This document shows, one piece after another, positions 1 to 8,695 of a DNA stretch of 15,523 bases. Every line of letters begins with the position of its first letter. Position 1 is the first letter of the stretch. This stretch comes from Chthonomonas sp. UBA1950 (GTDB lineage Bacteria; Armatimonadota; Fimbriimonadia; Fimbriimonadales; Fimbriimonadaceae). The position numbers and the translations under genes were made by a program. The DNA lies in contig DDEQ01000005.1 in the NCBI GenBank assembly GCA_002336105.1, forward strand, positions 1 through 15,523. Direction: 5' to 3'. The notes beneath the pieces were generated by a model. The model had not been told where the DNA came from. It worked only from the letters and a program-made list of their open reading frames with translations, and ran no database searches.

Positions 1-16
1 TACCGAACGCGTTTGA

Positions 17-53
17 AACAAAAAAGGGCACCTCGCCTTATGACGAGGTGCCC
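17..53 (-). terminator. Rho-independent terminator of the tricorn-like protease gene
   Basis: A perfect 10-bp GC-rich stem (26-35 pairing with 44-53, arm GGGCACCTCG) with an 8-base loop is followed, read on the minus strand, by a run of T residues (17-25, one interruption). It lies 17 bases past the stop codon at 71, so it fits as the end of the minus-strand transcript carrying the protease and possibly mgtE. Stem, loop and U-tract are all seen directly. Confidence 0.93.
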
Positions 54-70
54 TGAATGAACCCAGCGGG

Positions 71-3000
71 TTACTTGATTTGCTTCAAGAGAACTTCGAC
101 AGCCTTTTCGAGCTGCGGATCTTCTCCGGCAAAGTACTGTTCTGGAGTGATGTTTACCGCATAGTCTGGAACCTGTCCGAGGTTCTCAAGTGGTGAGCCA
201 TCCAGTCTCCAAGTTCCCGTTCCGGGCATTCGGCAGTTGGTGCCGTCGATGAGTCTGAAACCACCGGTGTAGATCACGTAGCCAGGAGTTTGCATACCCA
301 CAAGGGTTGCCAACTTTCGAGCCTTCATCGCCGCAGGGAACATCTCCGCGTTCGAGTAGGACGTCTCCGCCGCCATCACGACCATCGGGAAGGCGAGCGC
401 CTGCCCAGGGCCAAGAATCAGGCCTTGGTCTCTTGGCTGATAGTAGGCGTTTGGAGCTCTCTCAAGAACGTCGATGATTCGGTCAGCAGTGTTTCCGCCG
501 CCGTTGTTTCGAACGTCGATGATGAGACCCTTCTTGTCTTTGGTGTACTCCCAAACCTGTTGGTTGAACCGATCCAACTCACCTTGGCCCATACCTGCGA
601 TATGGACATAAGTGAGTTTGCCACCGCTCTTCGTCTCCACGAACTTTCGTCGAGCTTCGAGGCGGTTTCTAAAGAGTATCGAGTTGAACTCGCCGCCGCT
701 CATCGCTCGGTATTTCACATCGCGGGACTTACCATCTTTGTCTTCAACGGTGAGAACGATGTCTCGGCCAAGCTGATCATTAAGGACATCCTTATAGAGA
801 GCCTCGTCGGCTTTAACCGATTTTCCGTTGATCTTCTTGACGATCTCACCGGCGACGAGCTTGGTCTTGGTGAAGTAGCCAGGGGTGTATGGAGGCACGT
901 CCTTGATCTTGATGCCTTCGCCGGTGTAGGTGTAGTCGATCAAGAAGCCTGGATGGGCGCTCGTTACGCTCGGAAGCGGCTGTGATGGAGGTGCAGCTGA
1001 AACTTCGCTGTGAGAAGATTCGAGCTCTCCTACCAGCATGTTCAAAACGGTCGCCATTTCGTTTCGGTGGCCTACGCTCGGTAGGAACTTTCGATAACGA
1101 TCTCCCAACTTGCGCCAATCGCGACCATGGAAGTTTGGATCATAAAAGCCCTGGTTGTAGGTTCTCCAGAACTGGTTGTAAGCGGCTAGTCGCTCTTTGG
1201 CGAGGTCGTGAAGCCAGTCGACGCGGAAGGTTACTTCCGTGGGAACGAACAGTCGCTTTTGAGCGTCGGCCGGGTTAGAGCGTCTGATGTCAAGAATAGA
1301 GGGGACTCCGCCGCGAAGGAACATGATTTGGTTTCCGTCTGAGCTGAACTCAAAACCCCGGACGTTCCCGCCTTCGGTCACTTTCTTCGCATCTTCTCCC
1401 GAATAGCTTGTTCTCCAGATGTCGCCATCGGCGATGTAGTAGAGTTCGCCGTTTGTCGCGTCAACTTCAATCTTGCTTTGGGGGTTTTGGTTAACGATTT
1501 TTCGAGCACGAGTTTCGATGCCGACAAAGTCGATATCCACCTTGACTGGGTCCTTCGACTTCTCGTACTTCATCTCTAGTTCGGTCGGACGAGCATCCTC
1601 TTGATGAAGCGGAATCGCATAGATGCCCATGCCCTCGCGATTTGACTCGATCAACAGGTATTTGCCGTCAGGAGTGAAGGTTGGGAGGCCGTGCTGAGCG
1701 GAAAGCTGTGTGACGTTTGTGGACTTGCCCGTCGTCGTGTCAAACACGAACACGTCGGTCGTTGAATCCCAATAGTAATAGCCACTTCGTGCCAAAGTGT
1801 CGCTATAGGCGATGAAGCGTCCGTCGGGCGACCAATTGTAAGGAACCCCGATCGATGCGGAGAAGTTGCCTTGTCGTGGCAGAACCATTTCGACCTTGCC
1901 GCCTTCGACCGGAACTTTGAACAGACCGCCCTCTTTACCGCTCTTCCAGAACGAAACGAACTTTTTATCTGGAGTCAGTTGGAGTCCATTGACGTTCTCG
2001 TCATCGGTGGTTACGGGCTTGATTTCCTTGGTCTCTGTGTTGATCATGAACAACCGAAGTGATCCATCACGGTCGCTCACATAAAACAGATTCTTGTTGT
2101 CGGGCGACCAAAGAGGCTGACCATCTGTTCCAGCCCAGTCGGTGAGCTGAATGGCGTCATCTTTGTTCGGGCCCTTCTCCTTCTTGACGGGAACCATCCA
2201 GATTTCGCCGCGAATAACGAAGGCAACCTTGTCACCTTTGGGGCTGAGTGTTGCATCCTCGGCACCACTTGTGAGTACGAGGCGCTCTTCTTGGTTCGTC
2301 TTGTCATCGAGACTTGCGGTGATCTTGATCGGAGTCGGCTTACCCGATGACGTCATCGTATATACAGTGCCGTCATCTTCAAATGCCAGCAAAGAGCCGC
2401 TGCGTGCGGTTGTAAGATACCGTGCGCCAGTCTCGACGAAATCAGTAAGACGTTTGCCTGTCGTGATGTTGTAAACGTTGGGCGTTCTCTTAACGTTGTC
2501 GACGTTCTTGGGCAGTACTTCGCCTGCTTTAGTGGTGGAAGGAGTTTTCTCCGAGACGGTAACAGCTAAGACGTCTTTGCCTAGAATTGCTGGCCAAAGG
2601 TGCTGGAATCCGTTGTCGCGAACATTAGACCGTTTGCCCGTGACAGGATCGAAATACCAAAGCTGGGCGGCGGCTGAACCCTGATAGCGCGCACGAACCG
2701 TTGGGAATCCAAATCGATTATAGAGAATTTTTCCGTCTGCAGCAAATCTGGGATTGCTGACCGACATCATATCTAGGAGGATCTGTTTGGTTGCACCAGT
2801 TTTGACATCGATAGCGTAGATTCCGTTCTCGGCTGCATCACGCGAAGCTCTTTCGATGATGTATTTGCCGTCTGGCGACCAATCTGATGGGATGTCGCTC
2901 CCAGAGTGATAGGTGAGCCGCTTGCTTGTGCCACCGTCAGCGGGAACAATGAAAATATCGTTGTTTCCGGTTCGGTTGCTTGAGTAGGCAATCCATTTTC

Positions 3001-3241
3001 CGTCTGGAGACCACACAGGAGTGTCCTCCATTTCAATGTTGTTGGTGATGGGAATGGCACGGCCACCAGTCGCTTCAACGACCCAGATATCTCCTCGGTA
3101 GGAAAAAGCTAGTCGTTTGCCATCGGGGCTGAGGGCGAGAGATCGGGCTCCGATGATCGACTCCTGCGTTGGAGGATCAAGTTGAGCACTGGCTAGGGTC
3201 GCCAAAGGGAGGGCGGTGAGAGTCAACCAATGTCTTAACAT
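71..3241 (-). CDS. Secreted tricorn-like protease (TolB/PD40 beta-propeller, PDZ, S41 peptidase)
   Basis: Large (about 1056 aa) serine peptidase of the tricorn/S41 group. It probably degrades peptides outside the cytoplasm, since residues 1-19 form a signal peptide (RH, hydrophobic core, ALASA-type site before Q20). The N-terminal 660 residues hold many 'SPDGK' PD40/WD-like blades of two beta-propellers. A tricorn core segment, a PDZ-like domain (about 765-845) and the S41 core follow. Catalytic residues of tricorn are recognisable: His744 in ELESSHSEV, nucleophile Ser963 in SYSNAEMF, Glu1019 in PLENLGQVPD. Length and residue spacing match archaeal tricorn closely, so the enzyme looks intact. 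The frame is open to a GTG at 3262, but the ATG at 3241 begins the signal peptide directly; neither has a well-placed Shine-Dalgarno. It follows mgtE on the same strand by 73 bases and may be cotranscribed. The substrate is unknown. Confidence 0.92.
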   Translation of the reverse strand: MLRHWLTLTALPLATLASAQLDPPTQESIIGARSLALSPDGKRLAFSYRGDIWVVEATGGRAIPITNNIEMEDTPVWSPDGKWIAYSSNRTGNNDIFIVPADGGTSKRLTYHSGSDIPSDWSPDGKYIIERASRDAAENGIYAIDVKTGATKQILLDMMSVSNPRFAADGKILYNRFGFPTVRARYQGSAAAQLWYFDPVTGKRSNVRDNGFQHLWPAILGKDVLAVTVSEKTPSTTKAGEVLPKNVDNVKRTPNVYNITTGKRLTDFVETGARYLTTARSGSLLAFEDDGTVYTMTSSGKPTPIKITASLDDKTNQEERLVLTSGAEDATLSPKGDKVAFVIRGEIWMVPVKKEKGPNKDDAIQLTDWAGTDGQPLWSPDNKNLFYVSDRDGSLRLFMINTETKEIKPVTTDDENVNGLQLTPDKKFVSFWKSGKEGGLFKVPVEGGKVEMVLPRQGNFSASIGVPYNWSPDGRFIAYSDTLARSGYYYWDSTTDVFVFDTTTGKSTNVTQLSAQHGLPTFTPDGKYLLIESNREGMGIYAIPLHQEDARPTELEMKYEKSKDPVKVDIDFVGIETRARKIVNQNPQSKIEVDATNGELYYIADGDIWRTSYSGEDAKKVTEGGNVRGFEFSSDGNQIMFLRGGVPSILDIRRSNPADAQKRLFVPTEVTFRVDWLHDLAKERLAAYNQFWRTYNQGFYDPNFHGRDWRKLGDRYRKFLPSVGHRNEMATVLNMLVGELESSHSEVSAAPPSQPLPSVTSAHPGFLIDYTYTGEGIKIKDVPPYTPGYFTKTKLVAGEIVKKINGKSVKADEALYKDVLNDQLGRDIVLTVEDKDGKSRDVKYRAMSGGEFNSILFRNRLEARRKFVETKSGGKLTYVHIAGMGQGELDRFNQQVWEYTKDKKGLIIDVRNNGGGNTADRIIDVLERAPNAYYQPRDQGLILGPGQALAFPMVVMAAETSYSNAEMFPAAMKARKLATLVGMQTPGYVIYTGGFRLIDGTNCRMPGTGTWRLDGSPLENLGQVPDYAVNITPEQYFAGEDPQLEKAVEVLLKQIK

Positions 3242-3314
3242 GAGGATTCGGCAAGCATACACTTACCAAGAGACAAAGAACTCCTCAAAAGGGAGCCTGC
3301 GGACAAATACCCGC

Positions 3315-4709
3315 CTATGAAGCGCCTAAATGACCGAGCAAATGCTTGGCGATTTCGAAATAGATGACCAACCCGGTTGCGTCAACAAAGGTTGAGATAA
3401 ACGGAGCACTCATGACAGCGGGGTCAATTCCGACTCGCTTCGCAAGTATTGGGAGCATACTGCCGACTGATGTCGACCAAATCACGATCGCGGGAAGCGA
3501 TATGCCAACAACGAGTGATAAGTCGAGTGGAGTGCCCCAACCCAAAACAGGGATATTGATGTGCGCCCGGAAGAAGCCAACGATGCCGAGTATTGTGCCG
3601 CTGATGACTGATGTCGATAGTTCTCTGCGAACGACTCGGTGCCAATCACCTAGGTGGACGTCTCCCAAGGCAAGGGCGCGAGTGATCGTGGTCGTCACCT
3701 GAGAACCACTGTTACCGCCTGCACCAATGAGCAGCGGAATAAAGAATGCGAGAGGGTTTAGTTTGACCTCGTCTCCTCCACCGCCTTGACCGTAATAGCG
3801 AAGTACATTGCCAGTCAGGCTTTCTGCGACGAACAGACCGAGCAGCCATGGTACGCGGCGTTTGACTAATTGCCAGACACCGAGCGATAGGTAGGCTTCG
3901 CCATCACCGCCAACACCACCGAGCTTTAGGACGTCTTCGGTATCTGCCGCTTCGATAACTTCTTGAGCGTCGTCGGCGGTGACAATTCCTAGCATCCGAC
4001 CGCGCTCATCGATAACGGGCACCGCCGCCAAGTTATAGTGAGCCATCGTTCGAGCAACGATTTCTTGGTCGTCATTCGCGTGGACCGCGGTGAAGTCTTC
4101 CTTCATTGTCTCACGCGCGGTGACCGTGGTCTTGCTCCTCAGCACGCGGCGCAGACTCAGAATGCCAAGCAAGTGCCTGTCTGGGCCTAACACATAAATC
4201 GTGTTAATGGTTTCGTACTTCTCTTCCGGTGCCCGGCGCATGTCGTCCAGAATCGAACGCATCGTCGCTTCGGGAGACACCCAGAAGAAGCTCTCGGTCA
4301 TGATCTGACCGGCTGAATCCTCGGGATAGCTTAGTAGACGGCGGATTTCTTCGGCGTCTTGCTTCGGAATCGAACCGAGTAGGGACTCAAATCTGGCCTC
4401 GCCGATGGTTTCCCGCAAGTCGAGAGCATCATCCATCGGGAGGATGTCGAGATATCGGGCTACGGTGGCGTCTGGCAGTTCGCTCAGGTAGTTTCGAGCA
4501 GTCTCAGTCGGAAGCTCGACTAATACTTCTGCGGCGACTGCTTCCGTGAGTTTAGACAGAATATGGAGGCCATACTCAACGTCCAAACGGAGGAGCGCTT
4601 CGGCAATGTCTTCTGAGGCTTCGCCCTCAAGATCGTTCCAAACGATCTCCTGGTCCGCGTCGATCAGGGCTTCAAGTCTGCTAACCAGTGCTTGGATTTC
4701 AGTTTTCAT
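3315..4709 (-). CDS. mgtE: Magnesium transporter MgtE
   Basis: Homologue of the MgtE Mg2+-selective channel of the inner membrane, gated by cytosolic Mg2+. The 464-aa length is normal for the family. Domain order is the MgtE N-terminal superhelical domain (about 20-125), two CBS domains (about 138-190, opening with MTES, and 198-256), a connecting 'plug' helix and five membrane helices (about 285-460). Family signatures are seen: GNSGSQ at 332-337 in the pore region and the final-helix segment GIDPAVMSAPF with Asp429, matching the pore aspartate of Thermus MgtE. The ATG at 4709 is the only sensible start; a strong AGGAGGT (4729-4735) lies 19 bases upstream, which is unusually far. It is divergent from tilS. 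No Mg2+ riboswitch (M-box) fits in the 91-base gap, so regulation is probably at the protein level. Confidence 0.96.
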   Translation of the reverse strand: MKTEIQALVSRLEALIDADQEIVWNDLEGEASEDIAEALLRLDVEYGLHILSKLTEAVAAEVLVELPTETARNYLSELPDATVARYLDILPMDDALDLRETIGEARFESLLGSIPKQDAEEIRRLLSYPEDSAGQIMTESFFWVSPEATMRSILDDMRRAPEEKYETINTIYVLGPDRHLLGILSLRRVLRSKTTVTARETMKEDFTAVHANDDQEIVARTMAHYNLAAVPVIDERGRMLGIVTADDAQEVIEAADTEDVLKLGGVGGDGEAYLSLGVWQLVKRRVPWLLGLFVAESLTGNVLRYYGQGGGGDEVKLNPLAFFIPLLIGAGGNSGSQVTTTITRALALGDVHLGDWHRVVRRELSTSVISGTILGIVGFFRAHINIPVLGWGTPLDLSLVVGISLPAIVIWSTSVGSMLPILAKRVGIDPAVMSAPFISTFVDATGLVIYFEIAKHLLGHLGAS

Positions 4710-4800
4710 GGTTAGCTTTCCGAAACAGACCTCCTGTCGTGCTCTCGATTGGAAAGGTACCCTTTAGCTCCCTGCAGACGTACGGCGTTAGTGATCGAAA
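4710..4800. promoter_or_regulatory. Divergent intergenic region between mgtE and tilS
   Basis: This 91-base gap separates two diverging genes and must hold both promoters unless these lie inside the coding regions. I see no good -35/-10 pair for either side. The only distinct elements are AGGAGGT for mgtE (minus strand, 4729-4735) and a partly palindromic AAAGGTACCCTTT around 4753-4765. The inference of promoters rests on gene orientation alone. Confidence 0.4.
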
Positions 4801-6180
4801 TTGCTTGAACGTTTCAAAAACCACCTAGAACAGTCCCAGTTGATCCTTCCTGGGGCCCGTGTCCTCGTCGGATATAGCGGAGGAGCAGATAGCACTTGTT
4901 TGCTCGACCTCTTACATCAGCTTGGTTATGACGTCGTCGGTGCCCACCTTCATCACGGGCAAAGAGCCGAAGCCGATAAGGAACTCGAGCTTTGTGCCGC
5001 CTTTTGTCAGGAGTCTGATATCCCATTTGTATCGGGAAAGGCGGATGTTCCAAAGCTTGCCTCAGATCGAAAAATGGGACTGGAAGAAGCTGGCAGAGAA
5101 GCAAGATATGGTTTCTTTGAGAAAGCAGCTCAGCAAACCGGTTGCGACCTGATCGCAACCGCCCATACGAAAGACGACCTCGTTGAGGGGATTTTGCTGA
5201 ACATCACTCGCGGTTCTGGGATCAGCGGTTTGGCTGGGATTCCCGAACAAAGAGGTGCAATCATTCGCCCGTTGCTGATCCTCAAACGAGCAGACACTCG
5301 TGCCTATTGTGAAGAAAAGGGATATTGGTTTCACGATGACCCCGCGAATTCAGACTTGGCGTTCAGTCGGGCTCGGATTCGGCATCGAGTCGTGCCAGAG
5401 TTGCTCAAGATCAACCCATCGGCGGATGCGGCTATCGCTCGGTTGGCGGAGTTGGCAGGAGAAGAAGATCGGTTTTTGAACGGAATGGCGGCCGCGGCGC
5501 TTGAGCAGTCTGAGCTCCGCATCAATGGCCAACTCGAATTCCTAACGAAAGATATCGAAATCGTTTTTGACCGGGATCGGATTGGGTACGTGCCTGTCGT
5601 CTTGTTTAGAAGAGCCATGCGGCTAGCGGTCGAGGCTCTTGGTGGACAGCTCGATGGTCACCAGACTCGAGTTCTTGCTGAGCAATTTGCGAATAACGAA
5701 CGGGGATCGGTGACATCAGAAGGTGGATTTGTGACAGTGGAATGGGACAGTCAGATCCTCCATGTTCGCCAAACCAAGCCTACAGTTCCGTTTCGATACG
5801 GATTGACAATCCCTGGTGAGACGGAAAGCGAAGAATTTGGCTGGAAATTTACAGGGTACGTCGCAGAAAAATCTGGGTCGCTTCCTTCGCGTACTGCATT
5901 GGCTGTCGAGATTGACCGAACCAAGGTGAAAGGGAATTTGTACTTCCGAACGCCAAAATCTGGTGATGAAATGCAACCCATCGGCTTCGGCGGTCGTCGT
6001 AAACTTGCCGACTTGATGTCTGATAACAAGCTAACGCTCTCAGCACGAGCGCGACTGCCCCTAGTTTGCGACCTAATCGGTCCACTCTGGGCGCCGGGCA
6101 TATGCCTTGATGAGCGTTGTCGTGTTTCAGATGATGCAATCGAAGTGCTGCACCTGCAGTTTGGGCCACTTGTGCCATAA
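4801..6180 (+). CDS. tilS: tRNA(Ile)-lysidine synthetase TilS
   Basis: ATP-dependent ligase that turns C34 of tRNA-Ile(CAU) into lysidine, changing the decoded codon from AUG to AUA; an essential cytoplasmic enzyme in most bacteria. The N-terminal N-type ATP pyrophosphatase domain has the PP-loop SGGADS (26-31), the HLHHGQR segment (49-55), the AHTKDD motif (121-126), RGSGISGLAGI (137-147) and the Arg-rich stretch before VVPEL (190-199). The C-terminal part (about 375-450, with GDEMQPIGFGGRRKLADLM) is the TilS substrate-binding domain. At 459 aa it is the usual length for the long form. The start is TTG: an in-frame stop lies a few codons upstream and the N-terminus aligns with typical TilS openings. 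No Shine-Dalgarno is evident. It is followed by ftsH, a pairing also common in Firmicutes. Confidence 0.95.
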   Translation: MLERFKNHLEQSQLILPGARVLVGYSGGADSTCLLDLLHQLGYDVVGAHLHHGQRAEADKELELCAAFCQESDIPFVSGKADVPKLASDRKMGLEEAGREARYGFFEKAAQQTGCDLIATAHTKDDLVEGILLNITRGSGISGLAGIPEQRGAIIRPLLILKRADTRAYCEEKGYWFHDDPANSDLAFSRARIRHRVVPELLKINPSADAAIARLAELAGEEDRFLNGMAAAALEQSELRINGQLEFLTKDIEIVFDRDRIGYVPVVLFRRAMRLAVEALGGQLDGHQTRVLAEQFANNERGSVTSEGGFVTVEWDSQILHVRQTKPTVPFRYGLTIPGETESEEFGWKFTGYVAEKSGSLPSRTALAVEIDRTKVKGNLYFRTPKSGDEMQPIGFGGRRKLADLMSDNKLTLSARARLPLVCDLIGPLWAPGICLDERCRVSDDAIEVLHLQFGPLVP

Positions 6181-6248
6181 CTATAGGTTCAGCTGTGGTT
6201 TGTGTGATCTACGAGCCATAATTGAGGAAACGCAAGACGGCTGACAAA

Positions 6249-6270
6249 CGTAGCCTTTAGTAGGCCTACG
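6249..6270 (+). promoter_or_regulatory. Hairpin in the leader just upstream of ftsH
   Basis: CGTAGCC (6249-6255) can pair with GGCCTACG (6263-6270) through seven base pairs with a single bulged base and a 7-base loop. It ends 13 bases before the ribosome-binding GGAG of ftsH. No U-tract follows, so it is not a standard terminator; it may be a leader structure or chance. The rest of the 112-base tilS-ftsH gap holds no clear promoter (CATAAT at 6217-6222 is a weak -10 candidate). Confidence 0.35.
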
Positions 6271-6283
6271 AAGCCTTGTGTTT

Positions 6284-6287
6284 GGAG
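6284..6287 (+). promoter_or_regulatory. Shine-Dalgarno GGAG deciding the ftsH start
   Basis: GGAG lies five bases before the TTG at 6293 but downstream of the GTG at 6278. It can only serve the TTG, so it argues that translation begins at 6293 and that the longer frame from GTG is not used. Confidence 0.65.
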
Positions 6288-6292
6288 TAGTT

Positions 6293-8233
6293 TTGAACAA
6301 TCGCCCCGCCCGTGCCCTGATGTTGTTGGTCATCGCTGCGATGATCCTCATTGCGCTAATGCGCGTAATCGGTCCAGATTCCTTAGGTGGTTTCGGAACC
6401 GAACCAAAAGAACTTAAGCAAAACGAACTCATCGCCCACATCACCAATAAGAACATATCAGAAGCTAAGTGGCAGCAAACAAACTTTAGCGGCAAGCTCA
6501 CAGATGGGACTTCTTTTACTGCAACTGTCCCTGATTCAAGTTCGGCTGGAGCGGTTCCTTTACGCAACAAGCTTGACGAGAACAAGATTCCTTACACGCT
6601 TGAACGCCCCTCGGTTGCTAGCTATCTGCCGAGTATTCTCTCGGTGGCAATTCTGCCACTCGCTATTTTATTCCTGATTTACATATTGGTGATCAAACCC
6701 GCGCAAATGGGTGGTAACCAAGCGATGAACTTTGGCCGAAGTAAGGCGAAACGCGTTGGCGAGTCTGGCCCGAAGGTCACCTTCGAAGACGTTGCTGGCA
6801 TCGAAGAAGCCAAACAAGAGCTTTTTGAGATCGTTGACTTCCTCAAGAACACGAAGAAGTACACGGCCCTTGGGGCGAAAATACCGAAGGGCATTCTTTT
6901 GACTGGCCCTCCCGGAGTTGGTAAGACCTACCTTGCCCGTGCGATTGCAGGCGAGGCAGGCGTACCGTTCTTCCATATCAGCGGATCTGACTTCGTCGAA
7001 ATGTTCGTTGGTGTCGGTGCGGCACGTGTGCGAGATTTATTTGAAACCGCAAAAGCTCATCGGCCCTCACTTATCTTTGTTGATGAAATTGATGCCGTGG
7101 GTCGTCAGCGAGGTGCGGGACTTGGTGGTGGTCACGACGAGCGTGAGCAAACTCTTAACCAGTTGCTCGTAGAAATGGACGGATTTGATCCGAACAGTGG
7201 CGTCATCCTGATCGCCGCAACAAACCGACCCGATGTCCTTGACCCTGCGTTGCTTCGCCCAGGAAGATTTGACCGACAGATTGTTGTGGATGCGCCTGAC
7301 CAGGGCGGTCGACATGCGATTCTGAAAGTCCATGCGAAGGGTAAGCCACTAGATACGGATCTTGATTTGGAGTCTCTTTCCAAACGCACCCCCGGATTTA
7401 CCGGTGCTGATCTTGCCAACATGCTCAATGAGGGCGCTTTGCTTGCCGCTCGGCGTGGTGGCAACAAGATCTCCCAGATTGACCTGGATGAGGCACTTGA
7501 TAGAACGATAGCAGGCCCTCAACGACGAAGCAAAGTCATCGACTCGAAAGAGAAGGAGATTATTGCTTACCACGAAGCCGGACATGCGGTCGTTGGTGAA
7601 TTGTTGGACCATGCTGATCCCGTTCATAAGGTCACGATCTTGCCTAGAGGCATGTCGCTCGGCTCGACTTGGCACATGCCTGTCATTGATAAGTACCTCG
7701 TTAGCAATGAAGAACTGATTGATGATATAGCTTCGTTGCTAGGTGGTCGCGTAGCCGAGGAAATCGTTTTTGGGACTACCACCACGGGTGCGAGTAACGA
7801 TTTGGAGCGCGTGACAAGATTGGCGCGAGCAATGGTATGTGAATACGGCATGAGTGAGAAGCTAGGAACGCTGGCTCTTGGTCGCCGAAGCCATAACCCA
7901 TTCCTCGGTCGAGATTACGCTGATGAGCGCAACTACTCAGAGGACGTTGCGAAGCAGATTGATGAAGAAGTCAGAGCGATTGTTGAGCGTTGTCATCAGC
8001 GAGCTACCGATCTTTTGACCACTAATCGTGCTAAGCTTGACGCAGTCGTTGTTGCCTTGCTGGAGCGAGAAACTTTGACTCGTGACGAGTTCCTTGCGGT
8101 CATGAACGATCAGCAATTGGAACCTGTCAAGGCTTCAATTGATTCGTCAAGTGATTCCGGGTCGCCAGTGAACGCGGATACTACAACAAAACCGACGATG
8201 GCTCCTCCAAGGTTAGAGCCAGGCCCAGCATAA
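6293..8233 (+). CDS. ftsH: ATP-dependent zinc metalloprotease FtsH
   Basis: Membrane-anchored AAA+ protease that extracts and degrades damaged membrane proteins and short-lived regulators, acting as a hexamer on the inner membrane with its catalytic parts in the cytoplasm. From the TTG start (646 aa) there is TM1 (about 8-26), a roughly 80-residue extracytoplasmic domain, and TM2 (about 112-134). The AAA module follows, with Walker A GPPGVGKT (205-212), Walker B IFVDEID (261-267) and the second region of homology ATNRPDVLDPALLRPGRFDR. The peptidase domain has the zinc motif HEAGH (427-431) and the third-ligand Asp503 in SNDLE. All catalytic residues are present, and the length is normal. The frame continues upstream to a GTG at 6278, but GGAG placement and the MNNRPARALMLL opening favour TTG 6293. 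The last 35 residues are a low-complexity Ser/Thr/Pro tail. Behind tilS, possibly in one transcript. Confidence 0.97.
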   Translation: MNNRPARALMLLVIAAMILIALMRVIGPDSLGGFGTEPKELKQNELIAHITNKNISEAKWQQTNFSGKLTDGTSFTATVPDSSSAGAVPLRNKLDENKIPYTLERPSVASYLPSILSVAILPLAILFLIYILVIKPAQMGGNQAMNFGRSKAKRVGESGPKVTFEDVAGIEEAKQELFEIVDFLKNTKKYTALGAKIPKGILLTGPPGVGKTYLARAIAGEAGVPFFHISGSDFVEMFVGVGAARVRDLFETAKAHRPSLIFVDEIDAVGRQRGAGLGGGHDEREQTLNQLLVEMDGFDPNSGVILIAATNRPDVLDPALLRPGRFDRQIVVDAPDQGGRHAILKVHAKGKPLDTDLDLESLSKRTPGFTGADLANMLNEGALLAARRGGNKISQIDLDEALDRTIAGPQRRSKVIDSKEKEIIAYHEAGHAVVGELLDHADPVHKVTILPRGMSLGSTWHMPVIDKYLVSNEELIDDIASLLGGRVAEEIVFGTTTTGASNDLERVTRLARAMVCEYGMSEKLGTLALGRRSHNPFLGRDYADERNYSEDVAKQIDEEVRAIVERCHQRATDLLTTNRAKLDAVVVALLERETLTRDEFLAVMNDQQLEPVKASIDSSSDSGSPVNADTTTKPTMAPPRLEPGPA

Positions 8234-8237
8234 TTTG

Positions 8238-8262
8238 CTGAGTTGTTTGGAACAAAACTCGG
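8238..8262 (+). terminator. Weak stem-loop downstream of ftsH
   Basis: CTGAGTT (8238-8244) pairs with AACTCGG (8256-8262), one G-T wobble included, around an 11-base loop, five bases after the ftsH stop. No T-run follows, so termination here would be inefficient or factor-dependent. A second small stem AGTTTC/GAAACT lies at 8280-8295. Confidence 0.3.
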
Positions 8263-8309
8263 AGTAAAGCGGTCTAAGGAGTTTCTTCAGAAACTTCGCC
8301 AAGCAGACG

Positions 8310-8318
8310 TGCTATACT
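8310..8318 (+). promoter_or_regulatory. Candidate extended -10 promoter for the TPR gene
   Basis: TGCTATACT matches an extended -10 (TGnTATAAT) at eight of the nine counted positions or better and lies 24 bases before the ATG at 8343, leaving a short leader. No good -35 hexamer is visible at 16-18 bases upstream, which extended -10 promoters tolerate. Confidence 0.45.
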
Positions 8319-8342
8319 CCGATTCGCTGGATATCAGGGATT

Positions 8343-8690
8343 ATGGACTTTGAGGCGCTCTTCCAACAAGCATTCCAACTGCGGTGTGATGGACAGTATT
8401 CCGAAGCAAAAGTTATATTCGAGCAACTGATCAAGGCCAACCCTCAGAGCGATAAGGCGATGCACCAGCTTGCCTTGATTTGGGGATTTGAAGGCGATTT
8501 TGACCGTTCACTAGCTGGCCTCAAGTTCCTCCTTGGCCGCAATCCGAGCAATCTTGACGTCAAATACGATCTTGCGATGACCACGATGATGCTTGGAGAT
8601 TATGACGAAGGATGCAAACTTCTCAATGAGATTCTTGCTGTAGATCCAACGCACGAAAAAGCTATTCAGCAGTCAGCGTATTGTCCCTAA
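8343..8690 (+). CDS. Small tetratricopeptide-repeat protein
   Basis: A 115-aa protein made almost entirely of about three TPR units (roughly residues 5-34, 38-68 and 72-106), seen from the spaced pattern of small and aromatic residues and the repeated 'NP/DP' ends (ANPQSDKA, RNPSNLDV, VDPTHEKA). TPRs form helical scaffolds for protein-protein contacts; there is no signal peptide or membrane segment, so it is likely cytoplasmic. No catalytic domain is attached and the partner is unknown. The ATG has AGGGA only two bases upstream, too close for a classical Shine-Dalgarno, but no better start exists. It has its own candidate promoter downstream of ftsH and converges with the next gene, with five bases between the stop codons. 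Confidence 0.85.
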   Translation: MDFEALFQQAFQLRCDGQYSEAKVIFEQLIKANPQSDKAMHQLALIWGFEGDFDRSLAGLKFLLGRNPSNLDVKYDLAMTTMMLGDYDEGCKLLNEILAVDPTHEKAIQQSAYCP

Positions 8691-8695
8691 AGCCC

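Noticed and set aside
290..985. 231-codon plus-strand open frame antisense to the protease gene
   Set aside because: It lies wholly within a gene with clear domains; its translation is Arg/His-rich at the start and shows no recognisable domain, and no ribosome-binding site precedes it. It is a shadow of codon bias.
4710..4800. Mg2+-sensing riboswitch (M-box or ykkC-type) before mgtE
   Set aside because: The gap is only 91 bases and shows none of the conserved M-box helices; the region further upstream is tilS coding sequence.
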